Below, piece after piece: positions 9,160 to 19,196 of a stretch of DNA of 64,000 bases; position 1 is the stretch's first letter, and every line of letters starts with the position of its first letter. The stretch lies in contig NZ_JAFBCL010000001.1 of the NCBI RefSeq assembly GCF_016907655.1, positions 2,514,001 through 2,578,000 on the forward strand, in the 5' to 3' direction. The translations under genes and the position numbers were made by a program. This DNA is from Saccharothrix algeriensis (lineage in GTDB: Bacteria > Actinomycetota > Actinomycetes > Mycobacteriales > Pseudonocardiaceae). The notes beneath the pieces are model-generated. The model did no database searches and was not told the origin of the DNA. It saw only the letters and a list, made by a program, of their open reading frames with translations.

Positions 9160-10334
9160 GAGGTCGAGCTCCCCTCTTCGTGCAGCCGCGCCTCCACGTC
9201 GTCGAGGTCCTCGGCGACGGGGATGTCCGGGTTGGCCATGGTGAGCGCCGCGGGGTTCTCCACCACGCCGATCTCCTCGTGCGCGAACAGCCGCTGCGGC
9301 TGCTCGATGGTGGCGAGGTGCCCGGACCGGTGGCAGCGCGCGAAGTGGCCCGCCCGGTCGGTCTCCAGCAGCGCCGGCTCGGTCGCCCGGCACTCGTCGA
9401 TCACCAGCGGGCACCGCGGGGAGAACGTGCAGCCCTGCGGCAGGTTCATCAGCGAGGGCGGCGCGCCCTTGATCGGCGTGAGCCGCTTGCCCAGCATCTG
9501 CGGGTTCGGGATGGACCCGATCAGGCCCACCGTGTAGGGCATCCGCTGCGCCTCGAAGACCTCGTCCACGGCGCCCTGCTCGACGACCGTGCCGCCGTAC
9601 ATGACCTGCACGCGGTCCACCATGCCCGCCACGACGCCGAGGTCGTGGGTGATGATCATGATGCCCGCGCTCGTCTCGTCCCGGATGCGCAGCAGCGTGT
9701 CCAGGATCTGCGCCTGCACGGTCACGTCCAGCGCCGTGGTCGGCTCGTCGGCGATGATCACGTCCGGGTCGTTGATGATCGCCATGGCGATCATCGCGCG
9801 CTGCCGCATGCCGCCGGAGAACTCGTGCGGGTACTGCGCCGCGCGGCGGTCCGGCTGCGGGATGCCCACCAGCTCCAGCGACTCGACGGCCTTGGCCATC
9901 GCGGCCTTCTTCGACACGTCGTGGTGCGCCCGGTAAGCCTCGGCGAGCTGCCACCCCACCGTGTAGACGGGGTTCAGCGACGTCATCGGGTCCTGGAAGA
10001 TCATCGAGACGCCGTTGCCGCGGACCGGCTGCATCTCCTTGTAGGACAGGCCGACCAGCTCGCGGTCCTTGAACTTGATGGACCCGCCGATCCGGGCGGT
10101 CTTGGGCAGCAGGCCCATGATCGCCATGGACGAGACCGACTTGCCGGAGCCGGACTCGCCGACGATGCCCAGCACCTCGCCCGCGCCGAGCGTGAACGAC
10201 ACGTCCCGCACGGCGTGCACGGTGCCGTCGTCGGTCGGGAATTCCACCGACAGGTCCTGCACCCGCAGCAGCTTCTCCCCGCCGCGGTCCGCCGTCACCG
10301 GCCCGGGTTCGTTCATAACGTCCAACTCACTCAT
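9156..10334 (-). CDS. oppD: Oligo/dipeptide ABC transporter ATPase, OppD/DppD type
   Basis: A 392-residue ABC ATPase with Walker [27 protein letters not shown], signature [15 protein letters not shown], Walker [13 protein letters not shown] and the OppD C-terminal extension with [14 protein letters not shown]. It pairs with OppF as the nucleotide-binding heterodimer. Beyond the normal end near residue 345 it has an extra 45-residue acidic tail ([18 protein letters not shown]). Its start overlaps the oppC stop by four bases. Confidence 0.9.
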   Translation of the reverse strand: MSELDVMNEPGPVTADRGGEKLLRVQDLSVEFPTDDGTVHAVRDVSFTLGAGEVLGIVGESGSGKSVSSMAIMGLLPKTARIGGSIKFKDRELVGLSYKEMQPVRGNGVSMIFQDPMTSLNPVYTVGWQLAEAYRAHHDVSKKAAMAKAVESLELVGIPQPDRRAAQYPHEFSGGMRQRAMIAMAIINDPDVIIADEPTTALDVTVQAQILDTLLRIRDETSAGIMIITHDLGVVAGMVDRVQVMYGGTVVEQGAVDEVFEAQRMPYTVGLIGSIPNPQMLGKRLTPIKGAPPSLMNLPQGCTFSPRCPLVIDECRATEPALLETDRAGHFARCHRSGHLATIEQPQRLFAHEEIGVVENPAALTMANPDIPVAEDLDDVEARLHEEGSSTS

Positions 10335-11284
10335 GCCTTCACCCTCTTCTGGCGCGGGTCGAAGGCGTCCCGGAGACCGTCACCGATGAAGTTGACCGAC
10401 AGCGAGATCAGCACGATGAACGCGAACGGCGTGAAGAACAGCCACGGGTTCAGCGCCAGCTCGTTCTTGTTCAGGCTGATCATCAGGCCCAGGGAGGTGT
10501 CCGGGCTCTGGACGCCGAGGCCGATGTAGGACAGCGCGGCCTCCAGCAGCACCGCCTGCGCGATGGCCAGCGTCGCGTTGACGATGATCACGTCCACGGT
10601 GTTGGGCAGGATGTGCCGGAACACGATCCGCGAGGTCGACGCGCCCAGCGCGCGGGCTGCCTCCACGAACTCCTTCTCGCGCAGCGACAGGACCATGCCG
10701 CGGATGACCCGCGCGATGGACAGCCACATGATCAGGCCCAGGTACAGGGCCACGACCAGCCAGTTGCTGCCGCCACCGCCGGCCACCGACGCCACGAAGC
10801 TGTTGCGCACCAGCACGGCGGCGATGACCAGGCTCGGGATCACCAGGATCAGGTCGATGAGCCGGCTGATCACCGCGTCCACCCAGCCGCGCAGGTAGCC
10901 CGCGAGCGCGCCGAGGACGACGCCGATGATCGTGGACAGCACGGCGACGAAGATCGCGATCTGGAGGGAGAACTGGGTGCCGCGGATGATCAGCGCCACC
11001 ATGTCGAAGCCCAGGCGGTCGGTGCCGAAGGGGTGGTCGGCGCTGGGCGGCAGGTACCGGCGGGCGGTCTCCGTGTAGGGGTGCTTCCAGAGCATTCCGC
11101 CGAAGAACGCGAACAGCACCAGCAGCGTGAACATCACCAGGCCGAACACCGCCGCCTTGTGGCGGGTGAACCGCTTGAGGATGACCTGCCACTGCTTGCG
11201 CGCCGCGGTGTTGTCGAACTGGCTCGGCTCGCCGCCGGAGGTCGGCGCGGCGGGCGTGGCCACGGGGGAACCGATCTCAGTCAA
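10331..11284 (-). CDS. oppC: Peptide ABC transporter permease, OppC/DppC type
   Basis: A 317-residue inner-membrane permease with an N-terminal OppC_N segment (RFTRHKAAVFGLVMFTLLVLFAFF), about six transmembrane helices, and the EAA loop EFVEAARALGASTSRIVFRHILPN that contacts the ATPases. The start is TTG at 11284, with GAGGAT six bases upstream, and overlaps the oppB end by eight bases. Substrate is predicted to be short peptides on family grounds only. Confidence 0.88.
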   Translation of the reverse strand: MTEIGSPVATPAAPTSGGEPSQFDNTAARKQWQVILKRFTRHKAAVFGLVMFTLLVLFAFFGGMLWKHPYTETARRYLPPSADHPFGTDRLGFDMVALIIRGTQFSLQIAIFVAVLSTIIGVVLGALAGYLRGWVDAVISRLIDLILVIPSLVIAAVLVRNSFVASVAGGGGSNWLVVALYLGLIMWLSIARVIRGMVLSLREKEFVEAARALGASTSRIVFRHILPNTVDVIIVNATLAIAQAVLLEAALSYIGLGVQSPDTSLGLMISLNKNELALNPWLFFTPFAFIVLISLSVNFIGDGLRDAFDPRQKRVKA

Positions 11285-12275
11285 GGCGGATCCTCGGGTC
11301 CAGGACCGCGTACATCACGTCCGCGATCAGGTTGAACACGATGATGAACACGGCCGTCACCATCATGAAGCCGAGCACCTCGTAGGGCTCGATCTTCGTG
11401 ATCGCCTCGATGAGGTACTTGCCCATTCCGGACCAGCCGAAGACGGTTTCGGTGATCACCGCGCCGCCGAAGTTGGCCCCGATGTTGAGCGAGGACACCG
11501 TGATGATCGGGATCAGGGCGTTGCGGAAGGCGTGCTTGAAGATGGCGCGCCCCTGCGAGATGCCCTTGGCCTGCGCGGTGCGCACGTAGTCGGCGTTCAG
11601 CGTGTCCAGCATCGACGCGCGCTGGAAGCGGCTGTAGAGCGCGAACTGGATGACCACCAGGCAGATGGTCGGGAGGATGTAGGCGCCCGAGTACTGGAAG
11701 AGCTGCTCGCCGATGGAGCCGCTGAAGCCCTCGCCGGGCGGTCCGGCCGTGATGATCCACCGGTCCGCGCCGAGCGATTCCAGCCAGTTGTTCAACTGGA
11801 TACCGCCCGCCTTCAGCACGAGCGCGACGCAGAACAGCGGCATCGAGAACATCGTGAACGATATCCCGGTCGCTATGTAGTCGAATATCGAATACTGTCT
11901 CACCGCGCCGATCACGCCGACGGCGATGCCGAGGGCCAGGGCGATGATCTCGGCGCCGAGGATCAGCCGGAGCGTGACCCCGAAGGCGTCGAGGACGTTC
12001 TCCTTCACCGGCTTGCCCGCGTTGCCCGGGACGACGGACTTGCCCCAGTCGCCGGTCACGAAGTTGCCGGCCCAGTCGACGTAGCGCTCGAAGAACGGCT
12101 TGTTGTAGCCGGTCTGCTCGTAGGCGAGCTCGATCTCGGCCTGCGTCCGGGGCTTTTGCAGCTTCCACTCGCCCAGGGGGTCACCCATGGCGTTCACGAG
12201 TCCGAAGCAGAGGAACGACGCGACGATCAACAGCGGAATGGAGATCAACAACCGCCGGATTATGTAACGGAACAT
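11277..12275 (-). CDS. oppB: Peptide ABC transporter permease, OppB/DppB type
   Basis: A 332-residue permease opening MFRYIIRRLLISIPLLIVASFLCF, which is the classic OppB N-terminus. It has five to six further membrane helices and the EAA loop DYVRTAQAKGISQGRAIFKHAFRNALIPI. It also carries a long extracytoplasmic loop (about residues 40-90) rich in Lys/Glu/Trp. It follows the binding-protein gene after a 144-base gap containing a strong hairpin, so expression of the permease/ATPase genes is probably lower than that of the binding protein. Confidence 0.9.
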   Translation of the reverse strand: MFRYIIRRLLISIPLLIVASFLCFGLVNAMGDPLGEWKLQKPRTQAEIELAYEQTGYNKPFFERYVDWAGNFVTGDWGKSVVPGNAGKPVKENVLDAFGVTLRLILGAEIIALALGIAVGVIGAVRQYSIFDYIATGISFTMFSMPLFCVALVLKAGGIQLNNWLESLGADRWIITAGPPGEGFSGSIGEQLFQYSGAYILPTICLVVIQFALYSRFQRASMLDTLNADYVRTAQAKGISQGRAIFKHAFRNALIPIITVSSLNIGANFGGAVITETVFGWSGMGKYLIEAITKIEPYEVLGFMMVTAVFIIVFNLIADVMYAVLDPRIRLD

Positions 12276-12344
12276 GACAAGTCTCTAGTCTCCCTAGGCG
12301 CCCCCGCTACAAGCGGGCCAGCCTACCGGACGCGGACGCCGGCC

Positions 12345-12375
12345 GGGGGGCCGGTGCTTGTGGCACCGGCCCCCC
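12345..12375. terminator. Hairpin between oppA and oppB
   Basis: Perfect 13-bp stem (GGGGGGCCGGTGC at 12345-12357 with GCACCGGCCCCCC at 12363-12375), loop of five bases. It lies between the binding-protein gene and the permease genes. It probably acts as a partial terminator or 3' mRNA stabiliser, giving excess OppA over the membrane parts. Confidence 0.7.
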
Positions 12376-12419
12376 GGTCGGATGAACATCAAAAGCGTCG
12401 GAGCTGGTGGCAGCTCGAC

Positions 12420-14249
12420 TTACTTCTTGATCTGCCAGGCGTACAGGTTCCAGGTCACGCCGCCACCGACACCGATGTAGGAGATCGGGCCGATGTCCGC
12501 CGTGGAGGCGGCGAAGTCGGTCAGCTGGAACAGCGGAACGCTGTGCAGGTCGTCACGCATCAGCTTGTCGATCTCGTTCATCGCGTCGATGCGCTTCTGG
12601 AAATCGAGCAGGCCGTTGGCGGCCTTCCACTTCTCGGTCACCTCGGCCGAGTCGTAGAGGTTGTAGTTGCCCGAGCCGCCCTTGTCCTTCTGGGCGTAGT
12701 TGCCGTACGCGCCGGCCTTGACCGGCTGGCCGACCCACGCGAACAGGGCCGCGTCGAACTCCGACGCCGGGAGGCGCTTGTCGTTGAAGTCGACGGCCTG
12801 GTCGGCGATGATCTCGATGCCGGCCTGGCGGCACTTGTCCTGCAGGATGCGGACGGTGTCGGAGCGGCGCTGGACGACCTTGTGGCCGAGCTTGAACGAC
12901 GCCCGGAACTCGCCCTTGGTGTAGATGCCGTCGGCGCCCTGCTTCCAGCCGGCGTCCTCCAGCGTCTTCTTGGCCGCCGCGACGTCACCCTTGCCGATGT
13001 CGCTGTAGTGGTCCTCGTAGCCGACCTCGTTCGGCATGAACACCAGCGAGCCGAGCGGCTTGGCGTTGCGGTCGACGTCCTTGATCAGCTTCTCGACCAC
13101 GTCCTCGCGGTCGAAGCACTGGGCGATCGCCGTGCGCAGCTCCTTGTTCTGCTTGAACAGGGGGCGGCTCATGTTGAAGTCGACGTGCTCGAAGGTCTGG
13201 CCACCGGCCGCGAAGACCTTGAACGAGCTGTCGCCGTACAGCTGCTGGGCCACCGCCGGGTCGGCCTGCGGCGCGATCACGACGACTTCCTTGTTCTGCA
13301 GCTGCTGGGCCGCCGACTGGGCGTCGGTGTTGGTCTTGAGGATGACCTTCGACGCGGCGGGCTTCTCACCCCACCACTTCGGGTTGCGGACCAGGACCGT
13401 CTGGTCCCGCAGGTCCGACGACTCGATCATGTAGGGGCCACCCGACAGGGCGACGGCGGGGTCGAAGCCCAGCCAGCCCTTGGTGTAGAACTCGGCGACC
13501 TTCTTGACCGTCTCGTCGTTCTGCTCCGGCTTCACCTGGGTGACGTCGGCGACGCCGCTCTTCTCCTCCAGGACGTGCGCCGGCAGCAGGTTGTCACTGC
13601 CCACCTGGGAGAACAGCGAGCGGTAGTCCGCGAACGGCTTGTCCTTGAAGAAGGTGGTCGTGATCGTCTTGTCCTCGTCCGAGCACTCGAGCTTCTCGAT
13701 GTCCTCGTAGCCCGTGCGCGACGAGTCGAAGATGGACGCCTCGGAGCCGTCGTCGCCCTTGATCGACGCCTTGCTCGCGCCGGCCAGCCACTTGAGGTGG
13801 AAGTCGTCGCAGTCGATCGGCTTGCCGTCCGACCAGACCGCGGCCTTGTTGACCTTCCACTCGATGACCTGCGGGTCGGTCGAGGTGACCTTGATCGACT
13901 CCATCAGGTCGCCGTCGATCTTGATGATGACCTTGCCGTCGGACGACAGGTCGGTGATGTAGGGCGAGGGCTGCACGTTGGACAGCGCGATGGTGCTGGA
14001 GAAGTTGTTCGTCGCGCCGATGGTGTTGTTGTAGTTGTGGAAGCCCTCTTCGACCGCGACCGCGATCTCACCGATGTCGTCCACCTTGGGACGCTTGAAC
14101 AGCTCGTCCTGACCGCCGATCTTGCCCGGGTCGGCGTTCTGCTGACCACCCTGGTCGCCCTCACCGGTGCCACCGCCGCCGCACGCGCTCAGCACGAGCG
14201 CGGAGCTGGTCAGCAGCGCGAGCGCCGAGACAGCCTTTGATCTCCTCAT
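12420..14249 (-). CDS. oppA: Peptide ABC transporter substrate-binding lipoprotein (family 5)
   Basis: A 609-residue extracytoplasmic binding lipoprotein. It has a signal peptide MRRSKAVSALALLTSSALVLSAC with lipobox LSAC and lipidation Cys at residue 23. This is followed by a Gly/Gln linker and an SBP_bac_5 domain with motifs such as EWKVNKAAVWSDGKPIDCDDFHLKW and FKVFAAGGQTFEHVDFNMSRPLFKQNKELRTAI. It captures peptides for OppBCDF. ATG 14249 was chosen; a GTG two codons upstream at 14255 lies closer to an AGGAGGG ribosome site (spacing four versus ten bases) and is a fair alternative. It is the first gene of the operon. Confidence 0.88.
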   Translation of the reverse strand: MRRSKAVSALALLTSSALVLSACGGGGTGEGDQGGQQNADPGKIGGQDELFKRPKVDDIGEIAVAVEEGFHNYNNTIGATNNFSSTIALSNVQPSPYITDLSSDGKVIIKIDGDLMESIKVTSTDPQVIEWKVNKAAVWSDGKPIDCDDFHLKWLAGASKASIKGDDGSEASIFDSSRTGYEDIEKLECSDEDKTITTTFFKDKPFADYRSLFSQVGSDNLLPAHVLEEKSGVADVTQVKPEQNDETVKKVAEFYTKGWLGFDPAVALSGGPYMIESSDLRDQTVLVRNPKWWGEKPAASKVILKTNTDAQSAAQQLQNKEVVVIAPQADPAVAQQLYGDSSFKVFAAGGQTFEHVDFNMSRPLFKQNKELRTAIAQCFDREDVVEKLIKDVDRNAKPLGSLVFMPNEVGYEDHYSDIGKGDVAAAKKTLEDAGWKQGADGIYTKGEFRASFKLGHKVVQRRSDTVRILQDKCRQAGIEIIADQAVDFNDKRLPASEFDAALFAWVGQPVKAGAYGNYAQKDKGGSGNYNLYDSAEVTEKWKAANGLLDFQKRIDAMNEIDKLMRDDLHSVPLFQLTDFAASTADIGPISYIGVGGGVTWNLYAWQIKK

Positions 14250-14552
14250 CGACACGTGCCCTCCTAGCACTGGGTTGGAGCGCCCGTTCGAGCCGAACTC
14301 CACCCATAACCGTGATGTGCCAAACGCGCCCCGAACCGACACACCGTTGCAGCACGATAAGAAGCTGCCGCAACCAGGGTCACTCCCCCTCGGCCGATCG
14401 TGACCAAAGGGTGACACGCTGGTAGCAGCAAGCTACTCCACCGTTACCGCGCGGGAGCGTTCGTTAACCGGACCACCGGAATACTGTCAATATTCACCCG
14501 GGAACGCGACCCCAGACCTCCGGTAACTCGCGCAAACACGCGCGGTCAACCG
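14250..14552. other. Intergenic region with the opp operon promoter
   Basis: About 300 bases between oppA and the lpqW-like gene. It is more AT-rich than the neighbouring coding DNA and contains the AGGAGGG ribosome site for oppA. The promoter must lie here, but I could not fix a convincing -35/-10 pair. A short repeated GTCAAC element (twice near 14548-14560) overlaps the 3' end of the lpqW-like gene. No small gene was recognised. Confidence 0.5.
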
Positions 14553-16244
14553 TCAACGGCCTTCCCGGCGCCACGTCGCGGCCTCGCTCAGCGGCCCCGC
14601 GAAGGGGGCGCCCGCGGTCACGTTCTGCGCCTGCGGCAGGACCACCAACAGGTCGGCTACCTGGAACAACGGCAGCGCGACGGCCTGCTGCCAGAGCACC
14701 GGCTCGACCCGCGCGAGGGCGTCGGACAGCAGCACCCGACCGGTCAGCGCGTCCTCGATCGTGGTCTGCACCGACTGATCGCAGAAACCGGTGGGATTCC
14801 CCGGAATGGGCGTACCGGTGCCTCTCGACGAGGTGCGGCAGCCGAATGCGGAAGCGAGGGTCGCGGCCGGATCACCGGTGTCCACGCGCGGCACGACCGC
14901 AATGTCGACCACGTCCGCGTTCGTTGTCGCCGGAGTCGAAAGATCACGGCCGAACAACTGATCGGGCGGCGTTGTAAGGACCCGTCCGGCGATTCCGGAC
15001 AATGACAGTTGACGTTGGACCTGGCTCGCGACGGTCACGTACGGCTCCACCCCGGCCGGTGCGGCGATGGTGAGCGCGAGCTGCTTGCCGTCCCGCTCCC
15101 ACTGGCCGTCGCGCAGGGCGTAGCCGGCCTCGGTGAGCAGTTGGGCCACCGGCGTCGGGTTCGGCTGGTACGTCGGCAGGTACCCGGCCCCGGTGGGCGG
15201 CACCACCTGCGAGTCCGCCCTGAGGGTGGAGCCGGGCCCGCTGCGGCTGCCGATGGCGATCAGCTCGTCCCGGTTGAGCGCGTTGAACACGGCCTGGCGG
15301 ACCCGGACGTCGGCCAGCTGCGGCGCGGCCGGCCTGGCCAGCACCTGGACGACCTCCGGCCGGGGGACGGCGACCGTTGTCAGGGGCGTTGTCCGGCCGA
15401 GTTCACCGATGTCTTTCAACGCGATCGCGTCCGCCCGGATGAGCGCGACCTGGTCGTCGCCGTTCTTGAGCGCCTCGACCGTCTCGTGCTGGCTCGCCCG
15501 GCGCAGCACGACCCGGTCCAGCGCGGTGGGCTGCGCCCAGAACCGGTCGTTGCGCTCCAGGACGATCTCACCGCGCGGCTGGTCGAGCGTGCGCACGGCG
15601 AACGGGCCGGCGGTCGCCGGGAAGCTGTCGGTGAGCGCGGCGGCCCACCCGCCCGGCGCGTCCTTGAGCAGGTGGGCGGGCAGCAGGTCCGCGAACAGGC
15701 TGCGCCAGCCGGGGTAGGGCGCGCTGAAGACGACCTCCACCACCTTGCCGCCCTCGCGGGAGGTGATGTCGGAGATCAGCCGGTAGCCGGCGGGGTCGAC
15801 CACACCCGGCTCCTCGCGCATCCGCTCCCACAGGTAGACGAAGTCCTCGGCGGCGATCGGCGCGCTGTCCGACCACGAGGCGTCCCGCCGGATGGTGTAG
15901 GTGACGGTGTACGGCTCGGCCCTGGTCACCTCGGCGCCGACCAGCAGGTCGCGGTCCATCCGCGGGCTGCCGTCGGTGTCGTTGCGGAAGGTGCTCGGCA
16001 GCAGCAGCGAGGACAGCGCGGTGGTGACCGTCGACTGCCCGGCCGTGGTGTGCGGGTTGTAGCTGCCCTTGACCTCGTCGACGCCGACGACGATCTCGTT
16101 CAGCTTCTCCTTCGGCACGACGGTCATGCCCGGTGTGGACGGCACCAGCGGGGGCGGCGGCGTGACCGAGCACGCCGACAGCGCCAACAGCGCGACCACC
16201 GCCGCGACGGCCGCGCGCGCGCGAGTCCCCCCAGACCGAGTCAT
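14553..16244 (-). CDS. lpqW: LpqW-like family 5 solute-binding lipoprotein
   Basis: A 563-residue lipoprotein: MTRSGGTRARAAVAAVVALLALSAC (lipobox LSAC, Cys 25), a Pro-rich linker, then an SBP_bac_5 fold (WSDSAPIAAEDFVYLWERM; DRVVLRRASQHETVEALKNGDDQVALIRADA). It has no permease or ATPase of its own; the next genes form a complete transporter with its own binding protein. In mycobacteria the lipoprotein immediately after typA is LpqW (Rv1166), a binding-protein-like regulator of phosphatidylinositol-mannoside/lipoarabinomannan synthesis. Position after typA and before mshB argues for orthology. The presence of a pimE-like gene in this window fits too, since pimE mutations suppress lpqW loss in M. 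smegmatis. The alternative is an ordinary orphan peptide-binding protein. Confidence 0.7.
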   Translation of the reverse strand: MTRSGGTRARAAVAAVVALLALSACSVTPPPPLVPSTPGMTVVPKEKLNEIVVGVDEVKGSYNPHTTAGQSTVTTALSSLLLPSTFRNDTDGSPRMDRDLLVGAEVTRAEPYTVTYTIRRDASWSDSAPIAAEDFVYLWERMREEPGVVDPAGYRLISDITSREGGKVVEVVFSAPYPGWRSLFADLLPAHLLKDAPGGWAAALTDSFPATAGPFAVRTLDQPRGEIVLERNDRFWAQPTALDRVVLRRASQHETVEALKNGDDQVALIRADAIALKDIGELGRTTPLTTVAVPRPEVVQVLARPAAPQLADVRVRQAVFNALNRDELIAIGSRSGPGSTLRADSQVVPPTGAGYLPTYQPNPTPVAQLLTEAGYALRDGQWERDGKQLALTIAAPAGVEPYVTVASQVQRQLSLSGIAGRVLTTPPDQLFGRDLSTPATTNADVVDIAVVPRVDTGDPAATLASAFGCRTSSRGTGTPIPGNPTGFCDQSVQTTIEDALTGRVLLSDALARVEPVLWQQAVALPLFQVADLLVVLPQAQNVTAGAPFAGPLSEAATWRREGR

Positions 16245-16402
16245 GCGCACGAGCGTGCCAGACAGGCCGGCGGGTGGACCGAGGACCCCGGACTTCACCC
16301 CGGTAGGACGGGCGCGGGCCGGTCCGGGTTGGCCGCTGTGGGCGGTCACACGCCGGCGGTCGCCACCTTATTAATGGGGTGCGCTGCGCACCGGAACGCG
16401 AA

Positions 16403-16434
16403 CGCGCCCCCCGGCGGGGGTGCCGGGGGGCGCG
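16403..16434. terminator. Terminator hairpin after typA
   Basis: A 13-bp GC-only stem, CGCGCCCCCCGGC at 16403-16415 and GCCGGGGGGCGCG at 16422-16434, with a 6-base loop, 14 bases downstream of the typA stop codon on the minus strand. Confidence 0.8.
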
Positions 16435-16447
16435 TCGTCGCAGGTCG

Positions 16448-18349
<1,902 letters not shown>

Positions 18350-18511
18350 GCGGAACTCCTAGAGCTGTCTGTCGAGGATGGGCAGGCGCCGGGACGTGAG
18401 AACGCGCGAGCCATCGGACAGCCTACCCGCACGGCTGCAATTACCACACACGAGCGCGGGGTGAGGTCAACCACCTACTGTGGGTGGTCGCGACCGGGCG
18501 GGAGGCGGCAG

Positions 18512-18658
18512 GTGGGCAAGCACAAGGTGAAGAAGAAGTGCTGCCGGTCGGAACCGCGCTGCAAGAGGTGCCCGGTGACCGCGCTGGCCGAACAGCGCCG
18601 GAAAGCGATCAAGAAAGCGGAGCGGGCCGCGCGCGGGAAACCGAAGAAGGCGGACTGA
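18512..18658 (+). CDS. Small basic Cys-motif protein (48 aa)
   Basis: A tiny protein beginning VGKHKVKKKCCRSEPRCKRC with cysteines at positions 10, 11, 17 and 20, then a Lys/Arg/Ala-rich helix (AEQRRKAIKKAERAARGKPKK). The GTG at 18512 is preceded by GGAGG with a six-base spacing, and the gene ends just before a clean hairpin, so it looks genuinely expressed. The CC-x5-C-x2-C cluster could bind zinc, and the charge suggests an RNA- or ribosome-associated role; both are inference. It is divergent from typA, with about 160 bases between the two starts. I recall similar short proteins in other actinobacteria but no assigned function. Confidence 0.75.
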   Translation: MGKHKVKKKCCRSEPRCKRCPVTALAEQRRKAIKKAERAARGKPKKAD

Positions 18659-18662
18659 TCCG

Positions 18663-18688
18663 CGCCACCCGGTGCGGGCCGGGTGGCG
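18663..18688. terminator. Bidirectional terminator hairpin
   Basis: Perfect 10-bp stem CGCCACCCGG (18663-18672) with CCGGGTGGCG (18679-18688), loop of six bases, between the convergent small Cys-motif gene and the YCII gene. Confidence 0.7.
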
Positions 18689-18703
18689 GGGTCGGCGCGG
18701 CGC

Positions 18704-19003
18704 TCAGGTCAGCGCGGCTTCGTTGAGCTTGTCCAGTTCCGGGGCGGTCCTGGTGGCCTGGAACTCCACCACCCGGTAACGGGCCAGCTTGTTGACGGCG
18801 AAGGGGTCGGTGGCCAGCAGCGCGTCCAGCCTGCCGCGCGGCATCGGCCGGGCGATGATCACGCCGCCGACGCGGGGCACCTGGCGCCCGGAGACGAGGA
18901 AGTGACCGGCTTCGTACTGCTTGTTCAGCCAGTCCACGTGATCCGGTAGCGAGTAGTCGACTTCGTCCAGCGGCTTGATGTACTCCAGCAGCACGACGTA
19001 CAT
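18704..19003 (-). CDS. YCII-related domain protein
   Basis: A 99-residue single-domain protein: MYVVLLEYIKPLDEVDYSLPDHVDWLNKQYEAGHFLVSGRQ, then GGVIIARPMPRGRLDALLATDPF and a C-terminal VVEFQATR. This is the dimeric alpha+beta ferredoxin-like YCII fold; the conserved His of the family is the one in DHVDWL. YCII proteins resemble muconolactone isomerase, but their substrates are mostly unknown. The ATG at 19003 defines the usual family N-terminus. Its promoter region abuts that of the trpS leader on the other strand. Confidence 0.85.
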   Translation of the reverse strand: MYVVLLEYIKPLDEVDYSLPDHVDWLNKQYEAGHFLVSGRQVPRVGGVIIARPMPRGRLDALLATDPFAVNKLARYRVVEFQATRTAPELDKLNEAALT

Positions 19004-19041
19004 GGGAAAATGGTAGTCCCGCGACACCCGGGTGAACCCGC

Positions 19042-19047
19042 TATGAT
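19042..19047 (+). promoter_or_regulatory. -10 element of the trpS leader transcript
   Basis: TATGAT at 19042-19047, one mismatch from the TATAAT consensus, is followed by six bases and then the GTG of the Trp leader peptide. Transcription would therefore start at or next to the leader start codon, making the leader mRNA leaderless. No convincing -35 hexamer was found. Confidence 0.6.
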
Positions 19048-19053
19048 CGGGCC

Positions 19054-19101
19054 GTGCGCACTCTTTACCCGTTCTGGTGGTCCGCTTCGAGGCGGCCCTG
19101 A
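19054..19101 (+). CDS. trpS leader peptide (15 aa, tandem Trp codons)
   Basis: A 15-codon frame GTG...TGA reads VRTLYPFWWSASRRP. It has two adjacent UGG codons at 19075-19080, placed just before the first arm of an RNA structure. With the -10 box six bases upstream, the peptide is probably translated from a leaderless transcript. The Trp-Trp pair in so short a peptide ahead of a tryptophanyl-tRNA synthetase gene is the hallmark of ribosome-mediated attenuation. Confidence 0.75.
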   Translation: MRTLYPFWWSASRRP

Positions 19102-19146
19102 GAACTGCGCGTTGACGAGAACGCAGGCCGCCCGCTGGGGCGGCCT
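19071..19146 (+). promoter_or_regulatory. Transcription attenuator controlling trpS
   Basis: Three mutually exclusive pairings can be drawn. (1:2) bases 19079-19085 with 19092-19097, with an outer GTTCT/AGAAC pair at 19071-19075 and 19101-19105. (2:3) antiterminator, GGCGGCC at 19091-19097 with GGCCGCC at 19126-19132. (3:4) terminator, AGGCCGCCC at 19125-19133 with GGGCGGCCT at 19138-19146 around a GCTG loop. A ribosome stalled on the Trp codons at 19075-19080 would mask arm 1 and free arm 2 for the antiterminator; one that reaches the stop at 19099-19101 would cover arm 2 and allow termination. There is no U-tract, as usual in actinobacteria. Ribosome-mediated attenuation of a TrpRS gene is known in Streptomyces coelicolor. 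Confidence 0.7.
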
Positions 19147-19196
19147 CCACGTGTCTCGAGGCCGGTCGGGCGGGCACACCCGAGAGGAAGCCACCC

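Noticed and set aside
11127-14240. A 1037-codon plus-strand frame antisense to oppB and oppA
   Set aside because: It is the mirror of two clear transporter genes; its Val/Leu/Asp/Arg-rich translation has no domain and it arises from the codon bias of GC-rich DNA.
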